48,307 bases of DNA, taken from the NCBI GenBank assembly GCA_030645955.1, contig JAUSMR010000001.1, forward strand, positions 1 through 48,307, written 5' to 3'. Position 1 is the first letter of the stretch, and each line of letters begins with the position of its first letter. Below the pieces are notes generated by a model. It saw only the letters and a list, made by a program, of their open reading frames with translations, was not told the origin of the DNA and made no database searches. Both the position numbers and the translations under genes were made by a program. The stretch comes from Gallionella sp. (GTDB taxonomy: Bacteria > Pseudomonadota > Gammaproteobacteria > Burkholderiales > Gallionellaceae). Shown piece by piece: positions 24,468 through 33,728 of the stretch.

Positions 24468-25265
24468 TCAGGATTTTAAGCCTTGTGTCAGGTGCGGCGC
24501 TATGGTCTGCAACAGCAGCGGGTGGATGTTGGGATTGCCCGCGCAGATGTGTCCGGTCTTAAGGTAAGTATCCGAGCCGTGCAGGTCGCTGACCATGCCG
24601 CCCGCTTCGGTAATCAGCAGACAGCCTGCGGCCATATCCCACGGCTTGAGCCCGATTTCAAAGAAGCCGTCGTAGCGGCCCGCGGCCACCCACGCCAGGT
24701 CCAGCGCGGCGGAGCCGGGGCGGCGCAGGCCGGCGGTTTTTTGTATCAGGTCTTTGAAAATACCGATGTAGGCATCCATGTGTTCAAACCTGGTATAGGG
24801 AAAGCCGGTGCCGATCAGGCTGTCGGCAAGGTGCAGGCGTTTGGTGACGCGCAGGCGTTTGTCGTTGAGGAACGCGCCGCGTCCGCGCGTGGCGGTAAAC
24901 AGTTCATTTTTGACCGGGTCGTACACCACCGCCTGGGTGATGATGCCTTTGTGCTGCAAGGCGATGGACACGGAGTATTGCGGAAAGCCGTGCAAAAAAT
25001 TGGTCGTGCCGTCCAGAGGATCGATGATCCACAGGTATTCCGACTCGCCTTGACTGCCGCTCTCTTCTGCTAGAATCGCATGGTCAGGATAGGCATCCAG
25101 CAGGGTCTGGATGATGGTTTGTTCGGCGGCGCGATCCACCTCGCTGACGAAATCCGCGTGGGATTTTTTGGTGATGGTGAGATGATCTATCTTGTCGGCG
25201 GAGCGATGAATCAGATTGCCGGCGCGACGCGCGGCCTTCACCGCGATGTTGAGCATGGGGTGCAT
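24468..25265 (-). CDS. suhB: Inositol monophosphatase family protein SuhB
   Basis: A 265-residue Mg-dependent phosphatase. The metal-binding residues are in [20 protein letters not shown] and [17 protein letters not shown]. In E. coli SuhB is also part of the rRNA antitermination complex. It starts with ATG 25265 and ends 10 bp before mutS begins, on the same strand. It is divergent from trmJ, an arrangement common in proteobacteria. Confidence 0.9.
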   Translation of the reverse strand: MHPMLNIAVKAARRAGNLIHRSADKIDHLTITKKSHADFVSEVDRAAEQTIIQTLLDAYPDHAILAEESGSQGESEYLWIIDPLDGTTNFLHGFPQYSVSIALQHKGIITQAVVYDPVKNELFTATRGRGAFLNDKRLRVTKRLHLADSLIGTGFPYTRFEHMDAYIGIFKDLIQKTAGLRRPGSAALDLAWVAAGRYDGFFEIGLKPWDMAAGCLLITEAGGMVSDLHGSDTYLKTGHICAGNPNIHPLLLQTIAPHLTQGLKS

Positions 25266-25359
25266 AAGTACGACCTTTTTAATGAGCTGGGGAATCCAGC
25301 GCCCATTTTAGTTGGAATTACACTTTGTATAAACAGAATATTATGGAGAACGCCATCTT

Positions 25360-26106
25360 ATGGAGAACATAAGGGTCGTTCTCAGCCACACCACACATCC
25401 GGGCAATATCGGTGCGGCGGCGCGCGCGATGAAGACGATGGGCTTGCGCCATTTGTATCTGATTAACCCCAGGTATTTTCCAGACCCGCAGGCCGATGCG
25501 ATGGCCGCCGGGGCAGATGACATTCTGCGCGATGCGGTGGTGTGCAGTTCCATTGATGAAGCCTTGCAGGGCGTGGTGTTCACGGTGGCGATGACCGCGC
25601 GGCTGCGCGATATTTCCATTGAAGTGAAGAGCCCGCGCGAGGCGATGCCGCTGTTGTTGCAACAGGCCGCACAACAGCCGGTGGCGTTGCTGTTCGGCAC
25701 CGAGATGTCCGGCCTGACCAATGAGGAAATGGGCAAGGCGCAAGTGCTGGTGAATATTCCCGCCAACCCGGATTTTTCCTCGCTCAACCTGGCGGCGGCA
25801 GTGCAGGTAATGGGCTACGAGTTGAGCGTGGCGGCGCAAAGCTTTGTGCCGAGCATGCCGGAAGTGCAACCGGCAACGTATGAGCAAGTGGAGGGGTATT
25901 TTGCGCACCTTGAAAGAACTTTGCTGGAAATTGGTTTCTTTACCACGCAAAACCCGGCGCGCATGATGCAGCGCCTGCGCCGCTTGTATGCCCGTGCGCG
26001 TCTGGAGGTAGAGGAGGTCAATATCCTGCGCGGCATATTGAGCGTTACATCCGAGTACAATGCGCGGCTTAAAAAACGCTATTTGGAAGAGCATTCAGAT
26101 GTTTAA
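25360..26106 (+). CDS. trmJ: tRNA (cytidine/uridine-2'-O-)-methyltransferase TrmJ
   Basis: A 248-residue SPOUT methyltransferase modifying position 32 of tRNA. It shows [20 protein letters not shown], the knot motifs [15 protein letters not shown] and [20 protein letters not shown], and a C-terminal helical extension. A TATGGAGAA Shine-Dalgarno precedes ATG 25360. It overlaps cysE by 8 bp. Confidence 0.92.
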   Translation: MENIRVVLSHTTHPGNIGAAARAMKTMGLRHLYLINPRYFPDPQADAMAAGADDILRDAVVCSSIDEALQGVVFTVAMTARLRDISIEVKSPREAMPLLLQQAAQQPVALLFGTEMSGLTNEEMGKAQVLVNIPANPDFSSLNLAAAVQVMGYELSVAAQSFVPSMPEVQPATYEQVEGYFAHLERTLLEIGFFTTQNPARMMQRLRRLYARARLEVEEVNILRGILSVTSEYNARLKKRYLEEHSDV

Positions 26107-26830
26107 AAACATTAGGGAAGACATTGCCAGCGTTTTCGAGCGCGATCCGGCAGCACGCAGCACTTTCGAGGTGTTGACCTGCTACCCTGGTTTGCACGCG
26201 CGCGTCATACACCGCCTTGCGAATACTTTGTGGCACGCCAACCTGAAATGGCTGGCGCGTTTTTTGTCGCATATCGCGCGCTGGTTTACCGGTATCGAGA
26301 TTCACCCCGGCGCGACTATCGGGCGGCGCTTTTTTATCGATCATGGCATGGGGGTGGTGATCGGCGAGACCGCCGAGATTGGCGATGATGTAACGCTTTA
26401 CCACGGCGTCACCCTGGGCGGCACTTCATGGCGGCACGGCAAGCGGCATCCCACGCTGGGCAACGGCGTGGTGGTGGGGGCGGGAGCCAAGATACTCGGC
26501 CCGATCACCATCGGCGACGGCGCGAAAATCGGTTCGAATGCGGTGGTGGTGAAAGATGTCCCGGCGGGGGCGACGGCGGCGGGCATACCCGCGCGTATTC
26601 TTGATGAAGAGAAGAAAATTGCCGGCGGCTTCAAAGCCTATGGCATCGGCAACGACCAGGACGATCCGTTTTCCAAGGCGATACACGGATTGCTCGGGCA
26701 TAGCGTAACGGTGGATCAGCGCATCGAATTCATTCTGCAACAACTCGAGAAAATGGGTGTGCGTGTGGATGATGAGCGCGCCACCGCCGATAAGTTTGAC
26801 CCCAATCACCTGAACAAGATAGTTGATTAA
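26099..26830 (+). CDS. cysE: Serine O-acetyltransferase
   Basis: A 243-residue left-handed beta-helix acetyltransferase, first step of cysteine synthesis. It has hexapeptide repeats from [20 protein letters not shown] through [20 protein letters not shown], catalytic His in DHGMG and YHGVTLGG, and a C-terminal tail ending [12 protein letters not shown] chose ATG 26099 (GGAAGAG upstream) over an earlier in-frame start inside trmJ. It is coupled with trmJ and followed by a hairpin terminator and iscR. Confidence 0.93.
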   Translation: MFKNIREDIASVFERDPAARSTFEVLTCYPGLHARVIHRLANTLWHANLKWLARFLSHIARWFTGIEIHPGATIGRRFFIDHGMGVVIGETAEIGDDVTLYHGVTLGGTSWRHGKRHPTLGNGVVVGAGAKILGPITIGDGAKIGSNAVVVKDVPAGATAAGIPARILDEEKKIAGGFKAYGIGNDQDDPFSKAIHGLLGHSVTVDQRIEFILQQLEKMGVRVDDERATADKFDPNHLNKIVD

Positions 26831-26866
26831 AATATTCAGGCATTCTATTATTTAAAATTCGTGTTT

Positions 26867-26890
26867 ACTGCGCGCTTTCAGCGCAGTTTT
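26867..26890 (+). terminator. Rho-independent terminator after cysE
   Basis: Stem ACTGCGC / GCGCAGT with a GCTTTCA loop, then TTTTGATTT. It separates trmJ-cysE from iscR. Confidence 0.7.
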
Positions 26891-26925
26891 GATTTATGTA
26901 CTCTACACAATGATTGGAGAATGAC

Positions 26926-27384
26926 TTGCGATTAACCACTAAAGGACGTTTCGCCGTGACGGCGATGGCTGACTTGGCAACGCGTGGAGAGAAAAGGCCG
27001 GTAACATTGTCTACCATTAGTGAGAAGCAAAAAATTTCGCTCTCCTATTTGGAGCAATTGTTCGGCAAGCTGCGCCACAGCAATATCGTGGAAAGCGTGC
27101 GCGGTCCGGGCGGAGGCTATTATCTTGCCAGACCTGCGGAAAAAATCACCATAGCCGAGATCATCGTGGCGGTGGACGAGCCGTTGGATGCGACCCAATG
27201 CGGAGGCAAGGGCAATTGCCATGGTGAAGAAAATTCATGTATCACCCATGAATTGTGGATGGGGCTGAACGAGAATATTCTGGAATATCTGAATGCGATT
27301 ACTCTGCAACAGTTGGTCGACGACCATAACAAGAGCATCTCCGGGGTGTCGGACACTGGCTTGAAAAAAGCGGCGAAGCTGTAG
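26926..27384 (+). CDS. iscR: Fe-S cluster regulator IscR
   Basis: A 152-residue Rrf2-family repressor. It has the winged-helix N-terminus MRLTTKGRFAVTAMADLATR and GPGGGYYLARP. The three [2Fe-2S] Cys ligands appear in QCGGKGNCHGEENSC. The start is TTG 26926, because GGAGA lies six bases upstream and the protein then begins like E. coli IscR; an upstream TTG at 26914 is less likely. iscS and iscU, which normally follow, are absent here; dsbB comes next. Confidence 0.9.
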   Translation: MRLTTKGRFAVTAMADLATRGEKRPVTLSTISEKQKISLSYLEQLFGKLRHSNIVESVRGPGGGYYLARPAEKITIAEIIVAVDEPLDATQCGGKGNCHGEENSCITHELWMGLNENILEYLNAITLQQLVDDHNKSISGVSDTGLKKAAKL

Positions 27385-27512
27385 AAAATTCTGGTCCTGA
27401 GGAAAATGATGCATAAGGCAGAGGAGCTTAAGCCGCAATATTGGCCTTGCGACACCGTGATCTGCAGTTTGCAGTGTTTCTGGTCGTTATTTGTTGGGAA
27501 AGTCGCATAACC

Positions 27513-28013
27513 ATGTGCAAACTTTGGCGCACCATTTCCAATCGCTGGCTATATCTGGCAGGTGCGCTTTTTGCCAGCGGGTTGATGGGCTTTGGCTTGT
27601 TTCTGCAATACGTCAAACATCAGGATCCCTGCCCATTGTGTATGGTGCAGCGCGTGATTTTTGTCGCCATATTGGTTGTGTTTGCATTGGCAGCAATACA
27701 TGGACCGAAACGTGCAGGCGAGCGCGTCTATGCTACTCTTGTCGCATTGCTATCCCTGTTTGGCGTGGGTGTTGCGGCACGTCACATCTGGATACAATAT
27801 CTGCCTAAAGACCAGGTTCCTTCCTGTGGCCCCGGTCTGGACTACATGCTTGAAACAATGCCGATGTCTGACGTGCTCAAGCAACTCATGCACGGCTCCG
27901 GCGAATGCGCGGCAAAAGGCTGGACTTTTCTTGCTCTTGGCATTCCTGAATGGTCATTGCTGTGTTACATCGCGCTGGGCATATGGGCACTGGCGATAGC
28001 GTTCAGGAAGTAG
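27513..28013 (+). CDS. dsbB: Disulfide bond formation protein DsbB
   Basis: A 166-residue four-helix membrane protein that reoxidises DsbA and passes electrons to quinone. It has the first redox pair in PCPLCMVQR (~residues 37-40) and the second in SCGPGLDYM...GSGECAAKGW. I used ATG 27513; an upstream in-frame start would add 24 residues without a membrane segment. It may support maturation of the c-type cytochromes encoded to the right. Confidence 0.9.
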   Translation: MCKLWRTISNRWLYLAGALFASGLMGFGLFLQYVKHQDPCPLCMVQRVIFVAILVVFALAAIHGPKRAGERVYATLVALLSLFGVGVAARHIWIQYLPKDQVPSCGPGLDYMLETMPMSDVLKQLMHGSGECAAKGWTFLALGIPEWSLLCYIALGIWALAIAFRK

Positions 28014-28111
28014 TGTTTGTCGTTTGATGATTCCGGGATTGAAGCGAGTGAAGTAATCGCGATCCGGCCTGGCAGCTTCCCGATTTGACCGATGCGTTTG
28101 TCAGTTCAGCT

Positions 28112-28391
28112 TCAGTAGTTCAGTGTGGTGATTTTATCGTGCCACGCTTCCTTCCCGTCGATTATTGTTTGCAAGGGGATTCGACCGCAACGCATCTTCC
28201 CCTGATGGTTGCGGTTAAACCAGTCACCCATCCTGGTTAACCTGTAACTCGCCTATTGACCGGTATGGCTTGTGCCGGGTCGACGCCAGATAAAATTCAT
28301 GCAGGATGGTTTTGTGGAAACGCTCGCAGACACCGTTGATCTGCGGGTGGTTCGCCCTGGTTTTGGTACTCGATATGCAAATCGGGGCGAA
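28112..28391 (-). pseudogene. IS481-family transposase remnant
   Basis: On the minus strand one frame reads TKTRANHPQINGVCERFHKT then ILHEFYLASTRHKPYRSIGE. After a frameshift near 28230 it continues NHQGKMRCGRIPLQTIIDGK to a stop at 28112. Both are hallmark parts of the rve catalytic core and C-terminus of IS481 transposases. The upstream half is missing, and no terminal repeats were found. It lies between dsbB and nirS, at the edge of the nitrogen-oxide cluster. Confidence 0.7.
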
Positions 28392-28620
28392 TTTCAACAG
28401 CCTGTCAGAGCGTGCATCCGCAACCAGAAGGAAGAGGGCGAACACCACGACCCGGTGAGTCTGGGCGGCTCACGGTTTTTTGCTCCTTTAAGGGGTTCGC
28501 CCAATAAGCCTCCGGTTTGCCGCGGATATAAAACTTCCCGAACTGAAGCGGTGGCCACCAGCTACCCGATTTACAGCAGTTTGCCGGCTCAATCTGATTG
28601 AAAACATTGCCGAAAAAAAA

Positions 28621-28646
28621 TACTTGATTAAAACACTTGCTTTTTG
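28621..28646 (+). promoter_or_regulatory. Shared upstream motif (nirS copy)
   Basis: TACTTGATTAAAACACTTG followed by a T-run, 250-275 bp before nirS, matches 33703-33728 upstream of the nor genes at about 22 of 26 positions. TTGAT resembles an FNR/DNR half-site, but no canonical ATCAA partner is present. TTGCTT (28637) with TATTAT (28661) could form a sigma-70 promoter. The rest of 28392-28895 holds no gene. Confidence 0.45.
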
Positions 28647-28895
28647 AATTAACAGCCGTTTATTATTTACTTTGCTTCATGTAGTGTGCAAGCGTGCTCA
28701 AGGGTTTAAGAAATGACTTTGGGCTTTTTTCTGGACGCTGCTTCGGCAGCTTTTTGCGATGTTGCTTCATAACGTACCGATTGTTTAGCTGAAAAACTAA
28801 AGATGTACTTTCAAAGTTTTTGTTCAAGCAAGTGGAATTACAAGGGGAATTACAAGGTGAATTGATTATTAAATAATAAAATCTGGGAGACGATC

Positions 28896-30533
28896 ATGAA
28901 GGTGATTTACAGAAACACCCTGTCAGTTGTTGTAGTACTGACAGCATTTGCCGCCTTGTCGGTTATGCGCAGTGCTTACGGTGCTGAGACAGCAGCGCCC
29001 GCGCCAGCGCTATCGGCTGAGGATTTTTCAAAGGCAAAAGCTTTATATTTTAACCGATGTGCCGGATGTCACGGAACAACAAGAAAAGGCGCTACGGGAC
29101 CTAACATTACCGATGAAAACCTGATAAAGAAAAATTACAATGCAGATGTAGCAAAGGCATTTATCACTAATGGTACGGGCGGCGGTATGCCGTCTTTTGG
29201 TGCCGGTGAACTTTCGGAAGCAGATATAGATATTGTCGCAAACTTCCTCATGCAACCCCCTCCCGCACCACCAGAACTGGGAATGGCGGAAATAATGGAA
29301 TCCTGGAAGCTTGTAGTTCCAGAGGCTCAAAGACCCAAGAAGCCGCAGCACAGCAGAAACTGGAAGAACTATTTCGGCGTTGTCTTGAGGGATGCCGGCC
29401 AGGTAGCCATTCTTGACGGAGATACCAAAGAAGTCGTCAATATCGTGAAAACAGGGTTTGCAATCCATATTCTGCGCTCATCCGCATCGGGCAGGTATTT
29501 CTATTCCATCGGACGCGACGGCAGGGCATCCATGATTGACCTGTGGATGGATAAGCCTGGCGTAGTGGCAGAGGTAAAGACATGCCATGACGCGCGAAGC
29601 ATAGACTCCAGCAAGTATCACGGCCCGAAAGGGAATTTTGAGGACAAGCTAGCCATAGTCGGTTGCTATTGGCCGCCTCAGTTCGCCATCCTTGATGGGC
29701 AGACGCTGGAACCCAAGAAACTGGTCAGCACCCGGTCGTTCACCTATGACACGAACGAATATGTCAATGAGGCGCGTGTGGCGGCTATTATCGCGGGGCA
29801 TAAGGATTCGGTATGGATCGCCAATATCAAGGAAGCCGGATATATCTGGACCATTGATTACTCGGATCTCAAGAACCTGAAGATCACGATGGCCGAAACC
29901 GAGAGATTCCTTCATGACGGCGGCTGGGATGCCACCAAGCGGTACGTGCAGATGGCGGCCAACATGAGGAACAAGATGGTGATCGTGGACAGCGAAACGG
30001 GTAAACAGATTGCCCAGGTCGAAACCGGCCAGAAGCCTCATCCTGGCAGGGGAGCAAACTGGGTAGATCCTAAATTCGGTCCGGTTACGGCTACTCCGCA
30101 CTTGGGAGAAGGGCTGGTTGCTGCATGGGGTAGCGATCCGAAGGGACATCCTAAAAATGCCTGGAAGGTGGTAAGAAAGGTGGAGACCCTTGGCGGTGGC
30201 GGCCTGTTTGTCAAGACTCACCCCAAGGCCAAGCATGTGTGGGTTGACCATACCTTGAATCCCGATGACAAGATCAAGAGAAGTGTGTGTGCCTTTGAGA
30301 AGGCCGACATTACCCAAAAGAAGTGCTGGGCGGTGGCGGATCACGGCAGGGTAACGCACTTTGAATACAACCAGGCGGGCAACGAGGTATGGGTTGCTGT
30401 ATGGGATCAAGTTGGGGAGCTGGTCATTTATGATGACAAGACACTGACTGAAAAAGCAAGGATTAAAGGAGATTGGCTCAGGACGCCTACAGGCCACTTC
30501 AATGTCTATAACAGCATGACCGATACTTACTAA
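28896..30533 (+). CDS. nirS: Cytochrome cd1 nitrite reductase NirS
   Basis: A 545-residue periplasmic enzyme reducing nitrite to NO. A signal peptide (residues 1-30, ending AYGA) is followed by a cytochrome c domain with CAGCH at residues 55-59, then the d1 heme propeller. Recognised d1 features are FAIHILRSSASGRYFYSIGR (proximal His), YWPPQFAILDGQTLEPK, FLHDGGWDATKRY, and both distal-side His in KPHPGRGANWVDP and ATPHLGEG, ending PTGHFNVYN. Codon use leans to AGA/AGG for Arg, unlike the flanking CGC/CGT-rich genes, a sign of transfer. No heme d1 synthesis gene (nirF, nirDLGH, nirJ, nirE, nirN) is in the window. A P460-like gene follows. Confidence 0.95.
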   Translation: MKVIYRNTLSVVVVLTAFAALSVMRSAYGAETAAPAPALSAEDFSKAKALYFNRCAGCHGTTRKGATGPNITDENLIKKNYNADVAKAFITNGTGGGMPSFGAGELSEADIDIVANFLMQPPPAPPELGMAEIMESWKLVVPEAQRPKKPQHSRNWKNYFGVVLRDAGQVAILDGDTKEVVNIVKTGFAIHILRSSASGRYFYSIGRDGRASMIDLWMDKPGVVAEVKTCHDARSIDSSKYHGPKGNFEDKLAIVGCYWPPQFAILDGQTLEPKKLVSTRSFTYDTNEYVNEARVAAIIAGHKDSVWIANIKEAGYIWTIDYSDLKNLKITMAETERFLHDGGWDATKRYVQMAANMRNKMVIVDSETGKQIAQVETGQKPHPGRGANWVDPKFGPVTATPHLGEGLVAAWGSDPKGHPKNAWKVVRKVETLGGGGLFVKTHPKAKHVWVDHTLNPDDKIKRSVCAFEKADITQKKCWAVADHGRVTHFEYNQAGNEVWVAVWDQVGELVIYDDKTLTEKARIKGDWLRTPTGHFNVYNSMTDTY

Positions 30534-30545
30534 TAGTTCATCAAG

Positions 30546-30575
30546 CCTGCAAAGGGATTTAAACCCCTTTGTAGG
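30546..30575 (+). terminator. Intercistronic hairpin between nirS and the P460-like gene
   Basis: An 11-bp stem CCTGCAAAGGG / CCCTTTGTAGG (one G-T pair) and an ATTTAAAC loop. There is no long T-run, so it may be a 3'-stabilising or partly terminating hairpin that lowers expression of the second gene. Confidence 0.6.
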
Positions 30576-30609
30576 AAATTTTAATTATTCATTAATATAA
30601 GGAAACAAC

Positions 30610-31155
30610 ATGAAAAAGATAATCACTGTGGCATTAGCGGCAATAATGGTTCTGGCGGTATCGGCTGCTCCTGGTTTTGCGGCAGAAAAGGCAAAAGCAG
30701 CAGCGCCTGCGCACGCAAATTACTGGGATAAGTGGACAAAGGTCTATTCATTGGACATGTTTCCCGAATGCGGCGTGAATGTTCTTGGCGCAGGCGGGGA
30801 TGACATACTGCAAGCGACCGTGGATGTCTATTGCGGGGTAAAACCGGGCGGGTATGTAGCCTATATCAATCCGAAAGTGATGGATGTCTACAAGAAAAAA
30901 GGCAGCAAGTATCCCGATGGCAAGGTCGGTGCTCTGGTCTTTAAAAAGATCGGCGCTACATTTACAACAGAAATCGTAAACGGGCAGCCGGTTTATGATG
31001 TCATTGCCATTGCAGACGGCAAGTCAATTGCATCATCAGAAAAAGGCCATCCTTTGAACCCGGAGACATGTGCAACGTGCCATTTAACTGTGCAGCAGGG
31101 TGTATGCAAAAGCCATGGTTTTGTCTGCGGCGATGTAGTATTCAGGACGAAGTAG
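30610..31155 (+). CDS. P460-like/cytochrome c'-beta-like c-type cytochrome
   Basis: A 181-residue exported protein with a signal peptide (residues ~1-25). The fold hallmarks are AYINPKVMDVYKKKGSKYPD (compare YINPEAY...FPDG in cytochrome P460) and a single heme-binding CATCH near the C-terminus (residues 154-158), as in P460 and cytochrome c'-beta. Four extra Cys (54, 75, 166, 173) may form disulfides. Family members bind or oxidise NO or hydroxylamine; an NO-handling role beside nirS is inferred. GGAAAC precedes the start. It is probably co-transcribed with nirS and is closed by a strong terminator. Confidence 0.65.
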   Translation: MKKIITVALAAIMVLAVSAAPGFAAEKAKAAAPAHANYWDKWTKVYSLDMFPECGVNVLGAGGDDILQATVDVYCGVKPGGYVAYINPKVMDVYKKKGSKYPDGKVGALVFKKIGATFTTEIVNGQPVYDVIAIADGKSIASSEKGHPLNPETCATCHLTVQQGVCKSHGFVCGDVVFRTK

Positions 31156-31195
31156 CATTCAGGATGTAATTTATTTGAAGTTTTGTTAATACAGG

Positions 31196-31231
31196 CGGGC
31201 AATGGATTTTGCAAAATCCCTTGCCCGTTTT
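31196..31231 (+). terminator. Rho-independent terminator after the nirS operon
   Basis: Stem CGGGCAA/TTGCCCG plus inner GATTTT/AAAATC, followed by TTTTAT. It separates the nirS/P460-like unit from the receptor gene. Confidence 0.75.
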
Positions 31232-31380
31232 ATATTCTTCCTCATTCATAAGAAGAATATCCTTCTTCGCATTAGCTGGTATTGCATTAAAATAATTTCT
31301 GACCCTTCCCTTTCTCTGGCTTAGGTAGATTTATTTGCCGCGTCTGGCTTTTCGACAATAAATACATGGAAAGAAACTTA

Positions 31381-33633
31381 ATGAAAACTCGGTTGCGCAA
31401 AGAACAAGTGATGTTAGCGTTAGGTTTTATTTGTTTAACCACTGCGGCAGGCGCAGCTGAAGGCGGCGATGTTGCGGAACTGGGTGAGGTGGTGGTGACG
31501 GCGACCAGAACCAGCGCTACGCTTTCCGATGCGCCTGCCGCAGTGACGGTAGTCAATGCCAAAGACATTGAAGCGAAAAATGCCTCGCGCCTCGGCGATG
31601 TGCTGGACCAGGTTCCCAGCCTTTATTTGCGGGGCGGAGCGCTTGGGCAGTCGCAGGGCACCATAGGGACGAGCGGCATGTCTCTGCGCGGAGTAGATCA
31701 AAATAAAACACTCATTCTGCTCGACGGGCAACCTATTCAGGATGCCAGTTCCGGAAAAGTGAATTGGAGAATTCCGTTTGTCGAGGATATTGCACGCGTT
31801 GAGGTCGTGCCCGGTGCGTTTTCTTCGCTGTATGGCAGCAATGCCATTGGCGGTGTAGTCAATATCATTACCAAGCAACCGGACAAGCGCGAGTTTACTG
31901 CCAAGATCAAGAAAGGCTGGGGCGATGCCAGCGGCGAGGATGCCAGCATTTATTTTCGCGACAAGATGGACAACGGGCTGGGGTTCGTTGGCGGACTCGG
32001 CTATCAAAACCGCGACAGCTATGTGAATGATTTTGTCGTCAAAACGCCAGTAGCAGGGGTAGCGGGCACGCCTGTCACAGGCGCGCAGGCAATCACCACC
32101 AGAGAAGGTGTTCCAGCCTATCTTGTGGGGGATATGGGTGCCACCCCATGGAAGGCTACCAATGCAATCACCAAATTGTCTTATGACTTGAATGCCCGCG
32201 ACAAAATCCATGCCGGCATCAACCATCAGGAAACAAAACAAAGTTACACCCAGTACCATACCTATCTCACTAATACTGCCACTGGCGCGCCCGTTTCCAG
32301 CGGGACGCTTGATATTAATGGGCAGCGCGTTGTGCTGACGAATTCCGACTTCACCCTGTTTTCATTCTTGCCGTTGCATGAGGCTGCCACCCGTTATTTT
32401 GCCGGTTATGACGGCACTGTCGGAAATGACTATTTGCTGAAAGTTGATCTCGCAACAATCAAGCGCGCATACAGTTTTACGATGGCTAACTCAACCGCCA
32501 CATGGGACAGCGGTTCGGGAACACTGTCGGATACTCCGAACGCCGGTATTGACGGTACAGTTCAGTTGACGCTTCCCGCCGGACCCCGGCAAGTTCTGGT
32601 GACGGGTCTGGCAATACACAGGGACTCTGTAAATCAGCAAATCTACGCGCTTTCCAACTGGCGTGATCCTGATTCCAGAACTGCCGTGAATAGCGGCTAC
32701 AACGGCAATTCAACCACGACTTCCGTTTTTGCCCAGGACGAGATCAGTGTGATGGATGCGCTTAAGGTTTACCTCGGCGGGCGGCTGGATAACTGGAAAA
32801 CCAAGGGCGATAACTTTTCTGTTGTCGCGCCGGCCGGTTCCACGCTTTACCCGACGCGCAGTGCTTCCGCATTCAGTCCCAAAGCGTCTGCGGTGTACAA
32901 GCTAACCGAAGCGGCGATACTGCGCGCATCTTTCGGAAAATCCTTTCGTGCACCGGCTAATCAGGATTTGTATACGTCCTCGACGAGCAGAGGCCGCACG
33001 ACTACAGGCGATCCCAATCTTAAACCCGAGCGAGGCACGACATGGGAGGTTGGCGGTGAATTCCGCTTTACGGAAAATGCCAAGATTACCGCCACCTACT
33101 ACGATACGCGGTTAAGCAATTTGATCTATGTGAAACAAATTCTTCCCGATCCTCTCCCACCAGCATTGAAACAATCGGTTCGCATTAATGCAGCAAAAGC
33201 AAAGGTGCAGGGCATCGAACTGGGAGCCACAACAAAGTTGGTGAGTTGGCTGGACCTGGATGCCAACTACGCTTATATCGACTCAAAAATGCTGGAAAAC
33301 GCAGCTGATCCGCTAAGTGTCGGCAAGCGGCTGACCGACTCGCCCAGGAATATCGCCGGTATCGGGCTGACTGCGCAACAAGGCGCATGGTCCGGCGCAT
33401 TGAATGCGCGTTACGTAAGCCACATTTATTGGACAGCACAAAACACCGACGTGGTGGAAGGCGTGCCGGGCAGCTATGACGCTCACACCATGGTGAATGC
33501 CAAGCTTGGATATGGGTTCTCCAAGGATGTGAAAGGGGCTGTTGCTGTCAATAATCTGTTGAACAAAAAAGCCTATTCATATTTCTTGTTGCCGGGCCGC
33601 AATGTGACAGCCGAAATGGATTTCTCCTTCTAG
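31381..33633 (+). CDS. TonB-dependent outer-membrane receptor
   Basis: A 750-residue receptor with a signal peptide and the TonB box-like GEVVVTATR. The plug domain carries SGMSLRGVDQNKTLILLDGQ and VEVVPGAFSSLYGSNAIGGV, followed by a ~22-strand barrel ending in an aromatic FSF. It imports an unknown metal chelate; the context of many heme and copper enzymes suggests iron, heme or copper, but nothing in the sequence decides. ATG 31381 is favoured (GGAAAG upstream), with an alternative ATG at 31366. It lies between the nirS operon and the nor genes and has its own transcription unit. Confidence 0.85.
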   Translation: MKTRLRKEQVMLALGFICLTTAAGAAEGGDVAELGEVVVTATRTSATLSDAPAAVTVVNAKDIEAKNASRLGDVLDQVPSLYLRGGALGQSQGTIGTSGMSLRGVDQNKTLILLDGQPIQDASSGKVNWRIPFVEDIARVEVVPGAFSSLYGSNAIGGVVNIITKQPDKREFTAKIKKGWGDASGEDASIYFRDKMDNGLGFVGGLGYQNRDSYVNDFVVKTPVAGVAGTPVTGAQAITTREGVPAYLVGDMGATPWKATNAITKLSYDLNARDKIHAGINHQETKQSYTQYHTYLTNTATGAPVSSGTLDINGQRVVLTNSDFTLFSFLPLHEAATRYFAGYDGTVGNDYLLKVDLATIKRAYSFTMANSTATWDSGSGTLSDTPNAGIDGTVQLTLPAGPRQVLVTGLAIHRDSVNQQIYALSNWRDPDSRTAVNSGYNGNSTTTSVFAQDEISVMDALKVYLGGRLDNWKTKGDNFSVVAPAGSTLYPTRSASAFSPKASAVYKLTEAAILRASFGKSFRAPANQDLYTSSTSRGRTTTGDPNLKPERGTTWEVGGEFRFTENAKITATYYDTRLSNLIYVKQILPDPLPPALKQSVRINAAKAKVQGIELGATTKLVSWLDLDANYAYIDSKMLENAADPLSVGKRLTDSPRNIAGIGLTAQQGAWSGALNARYVSHIYWTAQNTDVVEGVPGSYDAHTMVNAKLGYGFSKDVKGAVAVNNLLNKKAYSYFLLPGRNVTAEMDFSF

Positions 33634-33702
33634 GCTTGTCGAACATGAGCCGTCCGGATTTTTTGACACGATACCAAGGATCAGCTGGTTTTTTGAAAAT
33701 AA

Positions 33703-33728
33703 TACTTGATCAAAATACTTGTCTTTTT
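33703..33728 (+). promoter_or_regulatory. Shared upstream motif (nor copy)
   Basis: TACTTGATCAAAATACTTG followed by TCTTTTT, 107-132 bp before the first micro-protein gene, matches 28621-28646 upstream of nirS. It probably binds a common regulator of nitrite and NO reduction. Confidence 0.45.

Noticed and set aside
28711..28790. Possible C-terminus of a lost minus-strand protein (YEATSQKAAEAASRKKPK)
   Set aside because: Looks like a low-complexity protein tail, but there is no upstream continuation and no family assignment.
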